This document shows positions 18,901 to 26,500 of a DNA stretch of 59,972 bases, piece by piece (position 1 is the first letter of the stretch; each line of letters begins with the position of its first letter). Below the pieces are notes generated by a model. It saw only the letters and a program-made list of their open reading frames with translations, was not told the DNA's origin and did not search any database. Source of the stretch: a virus. A program made the translations under genes and the position numbers. Where the stretch lies: the IMG/VR virus record IMGVR_UViG_3300025137_000039, positions 1 to 59,972 of that record, one strand, 5' to 3'.

Positions 18901-18910
18901 CTATTCCTAA
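6902..18910 (+). CDS. giant 4002-aa baseplate or tail structural protein in the gp7 position
   Basis: One uninterrupted frame of about 12 kb lies between gp6 and a gp8-like gene, where T4 has gp7 (1032 aa). The N-terminal ~260 residues (IKFKDILSSQLPSYVRDDFP, then LLVEFLTEYYSS) look like a dedicated baseplate-binding domain. About residue 1247 is IIGFAYDGNPIYGPFGY, a YHYH-type domain signature seen in marine phage virion proteins. The rest is beta-rich, with at least eleven 'GGSGYxxxPxVxI' units (for example near residues 777, 1110, 2087, 2167, 3345, 3390, 3762 and 3803). Three 'EE/SEK...V.R...G...H' units also occur. No signal peptide or enzyme motif was seen. It is probably a wedge or fibre scaffold; direct homology to T4 gp7 is not shown. 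Confidence 0.8.
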   Translation: MAVDRIKFKDILSSQLPSYVRDDFPLLVEFLTEYYSSQEVKGATFDLIQNLDQYVKVDELSNLKTSTTLLNNINRSTSSIFTSDQTNFTNGFPEKNGLIRIDNEIIKYGFTTSNSFEDCVRGFSGVTEYIDTSLPDKQKFEKTIASSHAANAKIENLSILFLQEFFKKVKAQITPGFEDRTLSPQLNQKNFIKNSNSFYKSKGTDQAFKILFKSIYGSDVEVIKPNNFLIRPSDADYVVSQDYVVEQYIGDPLDLKNRTIYQFSTKARGTVTKVEKIFEDGNFYQVSIDSGYNRDIDVSGTTFGKFEPNSKTKLLDNVSIGSTILNVDSTISFPSSGELSLFDNLNDEHILSYSDKNLTQFLGVTTTTGNFNKKIDVRSNDYSYTNVGVGTGTEIRIRITSTLKNINFIDQPCNYTKGDRISIKSIGLSDDSLYSNNWFYNNKNNYDVESVSEIDANNNLYKFITKNKNLLQIGYNLVITDKNINDENVGEVTSIESDKILNVRLSKPIQTQNLSNNFNIENQILKGNSIEYPNINNINSNILNVYKNNKKYLVASNSIPNYEDNLNPFKKIYKFSGSANGDTLTISKTNDHGLYSGDAVFYNKNTIVTITNNEDGNSFEDTTVNGFSNVDELVYFVLRVDSFNIKLAKSKSDLFSGKFIFPNGNVVDNTFTYFKFYKKQIDGQKIFREIREPSTNSGIFKTKPGKTGILINGVEILNYKSNDIVYNGDIIAFDLTSSGNDYDVINPPVLKISDSFGSGAEGKTHIDGSLSEIRVISPGFDYTNQPIVTISGGSGEGAEAEVNLKLIQHNVSFLAGIALTNGTGGVDINNDKIGFTTSHNFRANEEIQYESGTATVVTGISTNSTYFARIVDASTITLHNSFNDSNTGINTVQLTKVGSGKQFFKTVKDKSIISSIVVSKSGSGYKNFEYNIPTSGINTSLNLITIKDNRFANDEVVNYTPGTSDISGLSSTTDYFVKKNDADSFVLYEVGVGSTNKRYYIDNNIITDLQSIGNGSLNYKPISVSVQGTSGVSTIGTNGSFKTFVECDVQPIFRGSIIDAGVVSGGIEYGSPEIINFNRKPIVTLETGSSAQLTPIVDNGTITEIVVNDGGSGYNSPPHLTVSKGQYCKITPITVNGVITEVKVLDGGKNYKSDSLITIIPSGNSGSVEARIKNWTINNFEKDFQNISDDDGFLSEGSILDTLEYSHLYAPRNLRSVVFGKKSNQEIQYSNTDLTKNQNLEVDSKYHSPIIGFAYDGNPIYGPFGYDKPSGGPVRRMLSGYQFNQNIINRPPVSIFPLGFFVEDYSYDAIGDLDESNGRFCITPDFPAGTFAYFTTVKDLTDSSGPFKYFRRPQFPYLIGNTYHNKENDFNFKNTSNHVDYDIESQNWKRITTPNNINNFTGVNYDYIFNSNNIKEQVIDITSASTGKVESIGIITGGSNYRNNDKVLFNKQNNGRIARGNVSSIEGKKVVFVDASSTTFDNIEFTNVGSSNKFVGFTTTPHGLVDGNKINIFGLSNFYKGFEGSYKIGINTGSYILLNSVGDVSVTGMTTFFEIGGAFQFPFMRPNDIIGIGSEKVKVLAPDPLNGRVRVLRAQEGTVGSAHTGLTRLFQDPKLFTVNVGAIKSSIISVLNTEYYFDPSERVGVGSLTTIGAGKTLSITNPGIGITSVFVLEKQIYTPNHIFKINDKVSYNFGDGSPIYYWNGKSGIATAVLSGISTLFVAPIGPNFIGLSTNKVGLGTTGSYVGVGTDTELIYFTGIGTGNYHSLKTNFDNVVTGRAERNKVVVSTASTHGLFVNDFINFSLNPQNIETIVVKYNDHNRRIVFNPYTFTASDVNVTKNNIGVSTNSFKTGDKIIYTSSSPVSGLKNQSMYYVYADTSTSVKFVENKFELELVSPNFINLSSTGSGSLARINPFIEGFKNLTLRFDLSDISLSFISNSVKYSAFRLELYKDPDYVQQFLATGNESDFEVQRNGIVGTDGSLTLKMSESLPNTLYYNFILDNELFISDEKKRIIDQDVKSFNTISASSSPYDGPQIVSGIGTTSFEYELDTLPERVSYGGTINTANPNYTTSSLKVYGAISKIDVVDNGYGYKSIPGISSIKTSIGTGAIVYGESKNIGKILKTEFSSRNIGWNYPTDKTLKLTANLPEIVEINPLSSFNTIGISSAGKNYLVPPNLKVRDGLTNELVKDAVLNYKLNDTQVNIVSNTRGIFNITPRIIATNNSNGFTILSVTNTNNLIRLNLSNQFSNNSDYPFKIGEKIIVEGISIGINTTGLGYNSNQYEDSLFEVVGVNTALGGFGAYVEYSLVDKLDDGEFPGNVVSLNGSSVVPESFLPIFNIILQKNNYLTDENVTWGEYNGVVDFYDENTDILKIKTQYELPIGTLVVGSSSQTRGIVTKNLNFEAEINTGAGTTINYSWSRNTGFLNDTLQRIPNNEYYQRFSYSLKSEIPFKTWDNTVGSLNHTAGFKKYSDLQVLSQSNDTNLVVNSKDSEVSFLVDIVGEGDLNCVYDFDSVKEDINYVNGNLVSNNILFDNVILSDYFQSIGNRVLSVDDVSNEFNSNERSEQYARVSEFDVKTKFNKTLHYIKDTQFTDERQFQISTVIQDDDFIYMQSYGTLNTFPYLGYMDASVGGGTGQEGWNFRWYPVKFQFNNYDVSSFSFNFNPGDAGVASTSFGNVIDYNSQEVNIPAATTTTIVSVGTSYRSLKVLNLIAEGDSHHAAELNILHDGTDVTMLEYGNLDETSSPLFSGIGTYGARISGVNLIVEFHPTTSVASTSYSQVVSFARGNTTTGVVTMNSAQIGSAYTSIPSSGSPTAHVLSSYDDPYSASYQIITVEDTANNQHEFFEFNVLNSKTIPTQHYVEWANIQTHSGLGTIGVNTTGNTVQVVYTPNSGIAVEVKSFKVDAREIDPLNLISSVPFDDGEFKTQTGNYFGTKSSINTKFNLTHNGDNIFSRLFDGSSTVGVNTSTNHISIPNHFFNSGEAVKYSTTGTSQKINIALTDFGGSVGSTSILPENLFVVKIDNAKIGFTTSASDALKINPTLIGITTVGVGNSHFVTTTKQDSKVLISVDNMIQAPLSITGIGATLSNNIIFDTTFLTSGLSTVRANDVIKIDDEYMLVTSVVGSGLTVTVRRPILGSNVAPHGIGATITKFTGNFTINDNILNFTSAPYGNIPLGTTTNPPDERDWSGIATNSTFSGRAFLKRGAQNTTNEIYHKNHVFDDMSNEFVGIKSEFTYKSNGQDVIGITSSTVVLINNIFQSTQGILPNEVGEYQNFEEVGVTSIRFLGIGTPLGDDINRANIPIGGLIVSVGSQEGFGYQPLVAAGGTAIISGLGTVSSVSIGNSGSGYRTGLGTVYNVGVQTYFGVVPVLTNIGTALVTDGHVTSINITNPGIGFTNTNAPVVIIDEPLSYTNIPLEYSSTSAVGSGRSATIDIKVGQGSSIIDFEIKHLGYGYGNNEILTIPAGGPTGIPTDSSLSFSEFKISIEETYDDQFNGYSVGEFQILDRFDDQFDGFTRVFSLTSGGNPISIKSSPESNIQVDQTLLIFVNDILQVPGLSYSFEGGSQVIFNEAPKGPASGVPKGDTSRVLFYKGAGDIDVQFTEVLKTVKPGDTLDINHNVELGQPITLDEDIRVVTGITTLDSVKTNQYPGPGISIDQTVSRPVTWCRQKIDKVINGQFIGKDREKYEPNIYPASFLTKAVSISTTITYVDNIRPLFNANNESTLRDFQNNVTLTSQNPTSSATGTAVVSTSGTITSINITSGGSGYDFTPTVTIAAPGGITTSQATGIATVTSGIVTGISITGVGTGYDTPPLVIIQPPKISREKLSIINYSGDYGIIVGLGSTNVGLQKQLFFDTFIPVDSYMRNNSLVGTGITISGISTGDHIVIKDTFISIGGTFASNVGVATTALDCVYEVVSGITTVVEFVGYSTSVVRITCNVDNYGSGIAHTSGYFLGNYSWGKIEFSERVNPISFEFFGENGVTGISSSGLVQRTIPLKFKNYS

Positions 18911-18914
18911 CCAC

Positions 18915-18922
18915 TATAAATA
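18915..18922 (+). promoter_or_regulatory. T4-type late promoter TATAAATA
   Basis: An exact late-promoter core starts 4 nt after the giant gene's stop and ends 19 nt before the next ATG. It gives the gp8-like gene and the genes after it their own late transcript. Confidence 0.8.
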
Positions 18923-18941
18923 AGAAAAAAGTCCTAGTAAA

Positions 18942-20498
18942 ATGGCTGCGATTATAACTGATCAACTTCGTATATTAAATGCCAAGAATTTTGTATCTGG
19001 TGTTCAGACAAGTACAAATTCATATTATACATTTATTGGACTTCCTAATCCGACTGACTATCTTTCAACCTGGAATAATGATCCACCTTCCCCAAAAGAT
19101 AGTTTAGATGAGTCAAATGATTATTATGATACTATGATTGCGTTGAAGAAAATATCTTCAACAGATGTAACACAGGTTGTTAAAAAGAACACTTGGAGAT
19201 CTGGTAATTTATATGATATGTGGAGGAATGATATTACTAGGTCAAATCCTTCACAACCATCTGGATCATTCAATATATATTCAGCAAATTATTATGTAAT
19301 TAATAGTGACTTCAGAGTGTATAGTTGTCTTAATAATAATGCATTACCTGAGAATGATTTTAAAGGAAGTCCCTCACTTGATGAACCATTATTCACTGAT
19401 TTAGAACCTAGAGCAGCAGGTTCAAGTGGCGATGGATATGTTTGGAAATATCTTTATACTATAAAACCAAGTGATGCAATAAAATTTGATTCTACAAATT
19501 ATATTCCTGTACCTAATGATTGGGGAAATACAAATGATACTAGTGTAATGAAGCAAAATGCTTCCTCTAGTGGTCAACTTAAAATCTGTACTATTAGAAA
19601 TAGAGGTGCTGGTTTAGGAAATGCTAATACTTACACCAATGTGCCTATCAAAGGTGATGGAAGGGGAGCAAAAGCAACCATAGTAGTTAATGCTGATTCA
19701 AAGATTGAATCTATTTCAATCACAAATGGTGGTTCAAACTATACTTATGGAACAGTTGATTATGTTGAAGGTGGAATTCCAACAGGATCAACTGCACCAG
19801 TTTTTGATGTTATTATACCACCTAGCAATGGTTATGGTTTTGATATCTACAGTGAATTAGGAGCATTTAATGTTCTTACTTATTCAAGATTTGAAAATGA
19901 CACTGAAAATCCAGATTTTATAACTGGAAATGAATTTGCAAGAGTTGGACTAGTTGAAAATCCACAACAGTATGGATCATCTAGTTTACTCACATCAGAT
20001 AAAGCATCTGCTACTTATGCATTAAAATTGACTGGAATTGGTTATAGTTCTGCAACTTTTACAGCAGATACAGAAATTACACAGAAAGTTGGTGTTGGAT
20101 CAACAGCAGTTGGAAGAGTAGTTTCATATGATCAAACCACAGGTGTTCTAAAATATTGGCAAGATAGAACAAATGTTGGATTTAATAGTGATGGAACAGT
20201 AAATTCATCTCCTAAATATGGATTTGAGTGCTTAAAATTTGATGGTAATGCTAAAGCATTTGATGGTAATGTTGATATTTTAGGAGGATCTGCTACTTTA
20301 CAGATAGGAACATCATTTTCAGGTATAACTACCATAATAAATAATAGGACATACAATCTTGGACAAGAATTTGTTCTAGGTGTTGCACAACCTGAATCAA
20401 AACAATATTCAGGCAACATTATCTATGTTGATAATAGACCTTCTATAACAAGGTCATCATCACAAAAAGAAGACGTCAAAATCATTTTGCAATTCTAA
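18942..20498 (+). CDS. 8: baseplate wedge protein gp8-like
   Basis: The 518-residue protein is longer than T4 gp8 (334 aa). Its N-terminus (AAIITDQLRILNAKNFVSGV, then YYTFIGLPNPTDY) and a following region with 'GDGYVWKYLYTIKPSDAIKF' match what cyanophage genomes annotate as gp8. gp8 dimers hold wedge proteins gp7 and gp10 in T4. The middle carries two copies of the Gly-Gly-Ser-Asn/Gly-Tyr unit shared with its neighbours (near 19612 and 19731), which explains part of the extra length. Order (gp6, giant, gp8) supports the call. Confidence 0.8.
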   Translation: MAAIITDQLRILNAKNFVSGVQTSTNSYYTFIGLPNPTDYLSTWNNDPPSPKDSLDESNDYYDTMIALKKISSTDVTQVVKKNTWRSGNLYDMWRNDITRSNPSQPSGSFNIYSANYYVINSDFRVYSCLNNNALPENDFKGSPSLDEPLFTDLEPRAAGSSGDGYVWKYLYTIKPSDAIKFDSTNYIPVPNDWGNTNDTSVMKQNASSSGQLKICTIRNRGAGLGNANTYTNVPIKGDGRGAKATIVVNADSKIESISITNGGSNYTYGTVDYVEGGIPTGSTAPVFDVIIPPSNGYGFDIYSELGAFNVLTYSRFENDTENPDFITGNEFARVGLVENPQQYGSSSLLTSDKASATYALKLTGIGYSSATFTADTEITQKVGVGSTAVGRVVSYDQTTGVLKYWQDRTNVGFNSDGTVNSSPKYGFECLKFDGNAKAFDGNVDILGGSATLQIGTSFSGITTIINNRTYNLGQEFVLGVAQPESKQYSGNIIYVDNRPSITRSSSQKEDVKIILQF

Positions 20499-20504
20499 AG
20501 AATT

Positions 20505-23500
20505 ATGCCACAGGAAACTAATCTCAACGTTGCTCCCTATTTTGACGATTTTGATGCAACAAACAATTACAACAAAGTACTTTTCAAACCTGCATATCCT
20601 ATTCAGGCAAGGGAATTAAACACTCTTCAATCAATCCTGCAAGGACAGATTGAAAGTATGGCAGATAACCTTTTTCAGGAAGGTTCTGTTGTAATACCTG
20701 GAAATACTTTTTATGATGCTAATTTTTCTTGTATTCAGATTCAATCTGAATTCTTAGGCATTCCTGTATCATTATATCTTGACCAATTAGTTGGAAAGAG
20801 AATAACTGGAAGAACATCTGGAGTTACTGCAAAAGTAGTTACCACTATAACTAATGCTCAGTCTGACAGAGGAACATATACACTTTATGTAAATTATGAA
20901 AATTCAAGTTCTGATGGAACATCAAGAAAAGAATTTTTTGATGATGAAGTATTAACTGTAGATAAAGCAATTACATTTTCTACAACATTTATTGCAGCAA
21001 ATGAAGGTTTTGCCAATACAATAACCAATGAAGCAGCACAAACTGGTACGGCATTTACTTTAAGCACAGGAATATACTATCTTCGTGGAAATTTTGTAAC
21101 AGTATCAAATCAAATTTTAATTCTTGATCAATATTCTACAAATTCAAGTTACAGAATTGGTTTCCAAATCAATGAAGAATCTATTAATGCAGATGATGAT
21201 CCCCAACTATATGATAATGCAAGTGGATTTAATAATTATACAGCACCAGGTGCAGATAGATTAAAAATTACTGCGACTTTAGTTAAAAAATCGTCTGATG
21301 ATTATGACACTCAGGGATTTATTCAAATTGCTGAAACAAATAATGGATTTTTAACATCTAATAACACTTCTTCAACACAATATTCAACTATTGGTGCTGA
21401 AATGGCACAAAGGACCTTTGAAGAGTCTGGTCATTATTATATAAAAGAATTTACAACCAAGATAAAAGAAAGTCTTAATAATTTAGAAGGAAATAGAGGA
21501 GTTTATAAATCAAATCAGGCAACACAATCTGGAAATAACCCAAATGAAAATTTGATGATTTATCAAGTCTCTCCTGGAAAAGCATATGTGAGAGGTTATA
21601 TGGTAGATCTTCTTTCTACAAAATTAGTTGATGTTGTTAAACCTAGAACAACAAAAAACATTATAAATCAAGGTATAAATTTTAATTTTGTACCAACATT
21701 TGAAGTTAATAATGTATTTGGAAGTGCTCCAATTGGATTTAATACTACAAATACCATTTCTCTAAGAAATCAAAGAGTGGGAACTGCTGCAACAATTGCT
21801 GCTGGTAAAGAAATAGGTCAAGCAAGAATATATGATTTTGCTCTTGAATCTGGTGCTTATGATTCTGCTGCACCTAAAACAAATGTTTGGGATTTATCAC
21901 TTTTTGACCTAGAAGTTAATACAGATCTTACTGTTAACGTAGATACTTCTCTCTCAGTACCAACTCACATTGAAGGAGAAAATAGTGGAGCAAGTGGGTT
22001 CTTAAGATATTCTGCTGTAGGAACAGCTGTTACAATATACAATACAAAAGGTGAATTTGTACTTGGTGAAAGGATTAAATTTGATGGAATAATTGATAAT
22101 GCTAGATTTATTACAAATGTAAATAATAATTCTATTTCTGATGTAAAATCAGTTCATGCACAAGTTGGATCTGGGGCAACTTTTAGTGCTGATTTAATCC
22201 AATCATCATCATTATCATTTCAACAAGCAACTTTAACAGCAATAGATTCTAGCACTGGTATTTCAACTGTTACCAGCCCATCAATGGCAGGTAATACATT
22301 TGTTGGAGTAGTAACAACTGGAAATTTGATATCCTTCCAAAGACCAAATTTAATTGTTCCTTCTATAGCAAGAGTTAGTTCTGTTGGATCTACTAATTTT
22401 ACTGTTACTGGAGTAACTACTGTAACAAATGTTGCTGATGGCGCTCTTCCATCAGCAACATTTACAGCAACTGGACTTGAAGTTCTTACTTCTAGATTCC
22501 AACAAACGAATGGAACTGTAAATGAAAGATCATTATTCAGTGTACTTCCAAAGAAATTTGTTCAATCTGTTAATCTTGATAGATCCTCTGCTTTTCTCAG
22601 AGTAAGAAAAGAAATTACTATTGCTAATGGAGAAACTGGAGTTGTTTCAGTTGATGACACTAATAATCAAACATGGCAATCATTTGATGAGGAGAGATAT
22701 TCTCTTCAGAATGCTGATGGAACAACACAAGTTTTGACTGCTGATAAGATTACATTCAATGGTCAAAAAACAACTTTAACAATAAAAGGACTGGTTGGAA
22801 GTGGAAATGCTGTTCTAATTGGAACTGTAAATCAAAGATCAATAACATCAAAGATAAAGTTAAAAAAATCATCACAAAGTGTTATAATTAGTAAATCAAA
22901 TAATCCAGCATCTGGATTAGATGCTGTGGGAAAGGAAGGAACCACTTTAAATGATGGATTAGAATATGGAAATTATCCTTTTGGAACTAGAGTACAAGAT
23001 AATGTAATTTCATTAAATGTTCCAGATGTAATTAAAATTCATGGAATTTATGAATCATTAGATACCAATGACCCCCAACTCCCCTCTTTGACTTCCAATA
23101 ATATGACTGGACCCACTGGTTCAACATTGGATTTGATTGTAGGAGAAACATTTGTTGGGCAAACAAGTGGTGCAAAAGCAATCTATCTAAAACAAAATTC
23201 TACATCTTCAATTGGTTATTGCTATAAGAACAATAATACTTTTGAATCTGGTGAAGTTCTAATTTTTGATGAATCTGGTGTCAATGCAACTGCTGCTGAT
23301 ATTAATTCTGGATCTCCAGTTGTTACTGATAGATATAATTTAGATTCTGGACAAAGATTGGAAATTTATGATTATGCAAGAATTGTTAGAAGACAGAATT
23401 TTGATCCATCCAACAAAAAACTTTTAATTTACTTTACTGCAGCAGATTATGATCCAAATGATGAAGGAATTCTTACTACAGCAAATTCTTACGTAAATTT

Positions 23501-26500
23501 CAATTATGGTAATGAAATTTCTCAAATTAATAATATCAGAAATACTGATATTATTGATGTAAGACCTAGAGTTACAGAATATACTGTTGCTATTGATAAA
23601 GCATCTCCTTTTGAATTTGCTGGCAGATCTTTTTTAAATGAAAAGCACAGTGCTAAAAATATTTTAGCATCTGATGAATCAATGACCATAGATTATAACA
23701 TTTATCTTGGTAGAGCAGATAGAATTTTTGTAAAAGAAGATTCAAATATTGAGATAAAATTAGGCGCGCCTGCAGAGATACCAGAACTTCCAGATATTTT
23801 ACCTGGCGCACTTAATATTGCAAATGTATACAATCCACCATATCTTTTCAATATAAAAGATTCAAAAACAAAGTTTGTAAATCATAAGAGATATCAAATG
23901 AGTGATATCTCTAAACTTGAAAAGAGAATACAAAATCTTGAGTATTACACATCACTTAATTTACTTGAACAATCTACTCTCAATTCATTTGTTTCTGATG
24001 CTAATGGATTGAATAGATTTAAATCTGGTATTTTTATTGACAACTTCTCGTCATTTTTGCCACAAGATACAACAATTGGTATAAGAAATAGTATTGATCC
24101 TGTAAAAAAAGTTTTAAGACCTGCCCATTATTCAACAGCAATAAATTTACAAGTTGGTAATTCTACTATTCCTGGTCTTACTGGTGTAACAGCATCTAAT
24201 GCTGATTCAAGATTTGCAGATGTTTCTGGTCAAAATATTAGAAGAACTGGAAATGTAATTAGTCTTAATTATACAGACCAAACATTTATTACTCAACCAT
24301 ATGCAACAAGAATTGAAAATGTAACTCCTTTTCTTGTAACATATTATAATGGTAGTATTGCTTTAGAACCAACTGCTGATATTTGGGTTTCAACTCAAAA
24401 AGCACCTGAACCTAGAGATGTTACAATGGAAGGTTCATTCCAAGCAGTTTCTGATGCAATTCAATCAGAAGTAACTACTAATGAAGATGGATTAAGAATT
24501 GGTGTAGCACCAACTATGTGGAATTCTTGGGAAACCACTGGTGTAAATCTAGATCTTACTGGAAGACAGCAAACTGAAACATTTGCAGCTGCTTCAAGAA
24601 GAAATGGAGGTGAATTTAATAATTTGCTTCAAGGGCAAGATGCTAATAATAGTACAGTTACATCAACTACTATTGATGGATCAATAAACCTCTCTCAAAA
24701 TAGAACAGGAATTCAACAAACTGTTACTGAAGTAATTAACACAGAATCACTTGGAGATAGAATTGTAAGTAGAGATATTCTGCACTTTATGAGGCAGAGA
24801 AATATTCAATTTACTGGTAGAAGATTAAAACCATTTACATCAGTTTTTGCTTTCTTTGATAGTGTAGATATAAGTAATTTTATTACACCAAAATTATTAG
24901 AAATTAGTATGGTTTCAGGAACCTTTCAAGTAGGTGAAACTGTAACTGGTAGAATGAGATCAACTAGTTTAGGACCAATTAGTGATACTTCTCCTACAAT
25001 TACCTTTAGAGTTGCATCTTCTAATCACAAATATGGACCTTATAATAATTCAAATGATTTTTATACTGCCAATCCATATCAAAGAGGAGTAAATGTAGCA
25101 TCAAGTTATAGTCAATCTTCAACTACTTTGAATGTTGATACATTTAGTTTGCAGTCTGAAGAATTTCCACAATTTGCAGGTTTTGTAAGATCAGGAATGA
25201 TACTTACAGGTGCTAATGGTGCTGAAGCTATAATTACTGATGTAAATATTATTACTGATAATGTTGGAACTGTAATTGGTTGTTTTAATGTTCCATCTTC
25301 TAATGATGACACAACACCTGAATTTGTTACAGGTAGAAATGTATTCAGATTATCAAGTAGTTCTTTAAATAGTCTCATAAAAGGTTCCACAACAACTGCT
25401 GCTCAAGAAATTTTCTATTCTCAAGGTGATATTGACAATACTGAAGAGGTTACACTCTCACTTAGAAATGCAAGAGTAGAAACTATTGAGGATTCTGACG
25501 TCAGAACACTAGATAATCAAATAGATTTTGATATTGTTAATAATGTATCACTTAGACCACCTCCACCACCTCCACTACCACCAGATCCCCCAAGAAGAAG
25601 TGATCCAGATCCACCCAGACAAGGTGATCCATTAGCACAGACATTTGCTGTTGATGATTCTACTGGTGTATTTGTAAATAAAATTGATGTATTTTTCCAA
25701 TCTAAAGATGATATCTATCCTGTAACTTGTCAGATTAGAGAAACTACTTTAGGTACTCCTAATTCTAAAATTTTAGCATATTCTGAGGTAGAATTAACAC
25801 CAGATTTTGTTAATATTTCTGAAGATGGGTCTGTATCTACAACATTTACATTTGAATCTCCAGTATACTTAAAAGGTAAAGCAGAATACGCATTTATTCT
25901 TCTTTCAAGTGTTACATCTTATAATGTTTGGATTTCAAGATTGGGTGAAGCTGATGTAACAACATTAGCATCTGAATCTAGTCAAGTTTTAGTTACATCA
26001 CAACCAATTCTTGGTTCATTATTTAAATCACAAAATTCAAATGTTTGGACACCAAGTCAATATGAAGATTTGAAGTTTGTATTACACAGATGTGACTTTG
26101 TGGGAAGTGGAAATGTTCAATTCTATAATCCAGAACTTCCAACAGATCTTGAATCAATTTCAAGAGATGGAATCACTGCAATATCAAGATCTGTTGGAGT
26201 TGGTATTGGAACAACTGTAAATGATAATGATTTAACTTACCCATTGTCAGTTGGCAATAAGGTAACTCAAATTAATACAAATGCATCAGGTACATTAGAA
26301 AGATTTTCAGGAATTGGAACTGGTAATCTTATCTTAACTAATGTTGGAAGCGGTTACACCCCATCATCTGGTCAATTTACATTTTCTGGTATTGGTCTTA
26401 CTTCTCTTACTGGTTCAGGTCAAAATGCAACTGCTAATATCACTGTTAACAATGGAGTAGCAATTGCTGCAACTGTTCTTAATGGTGGTAGAGGATATCA

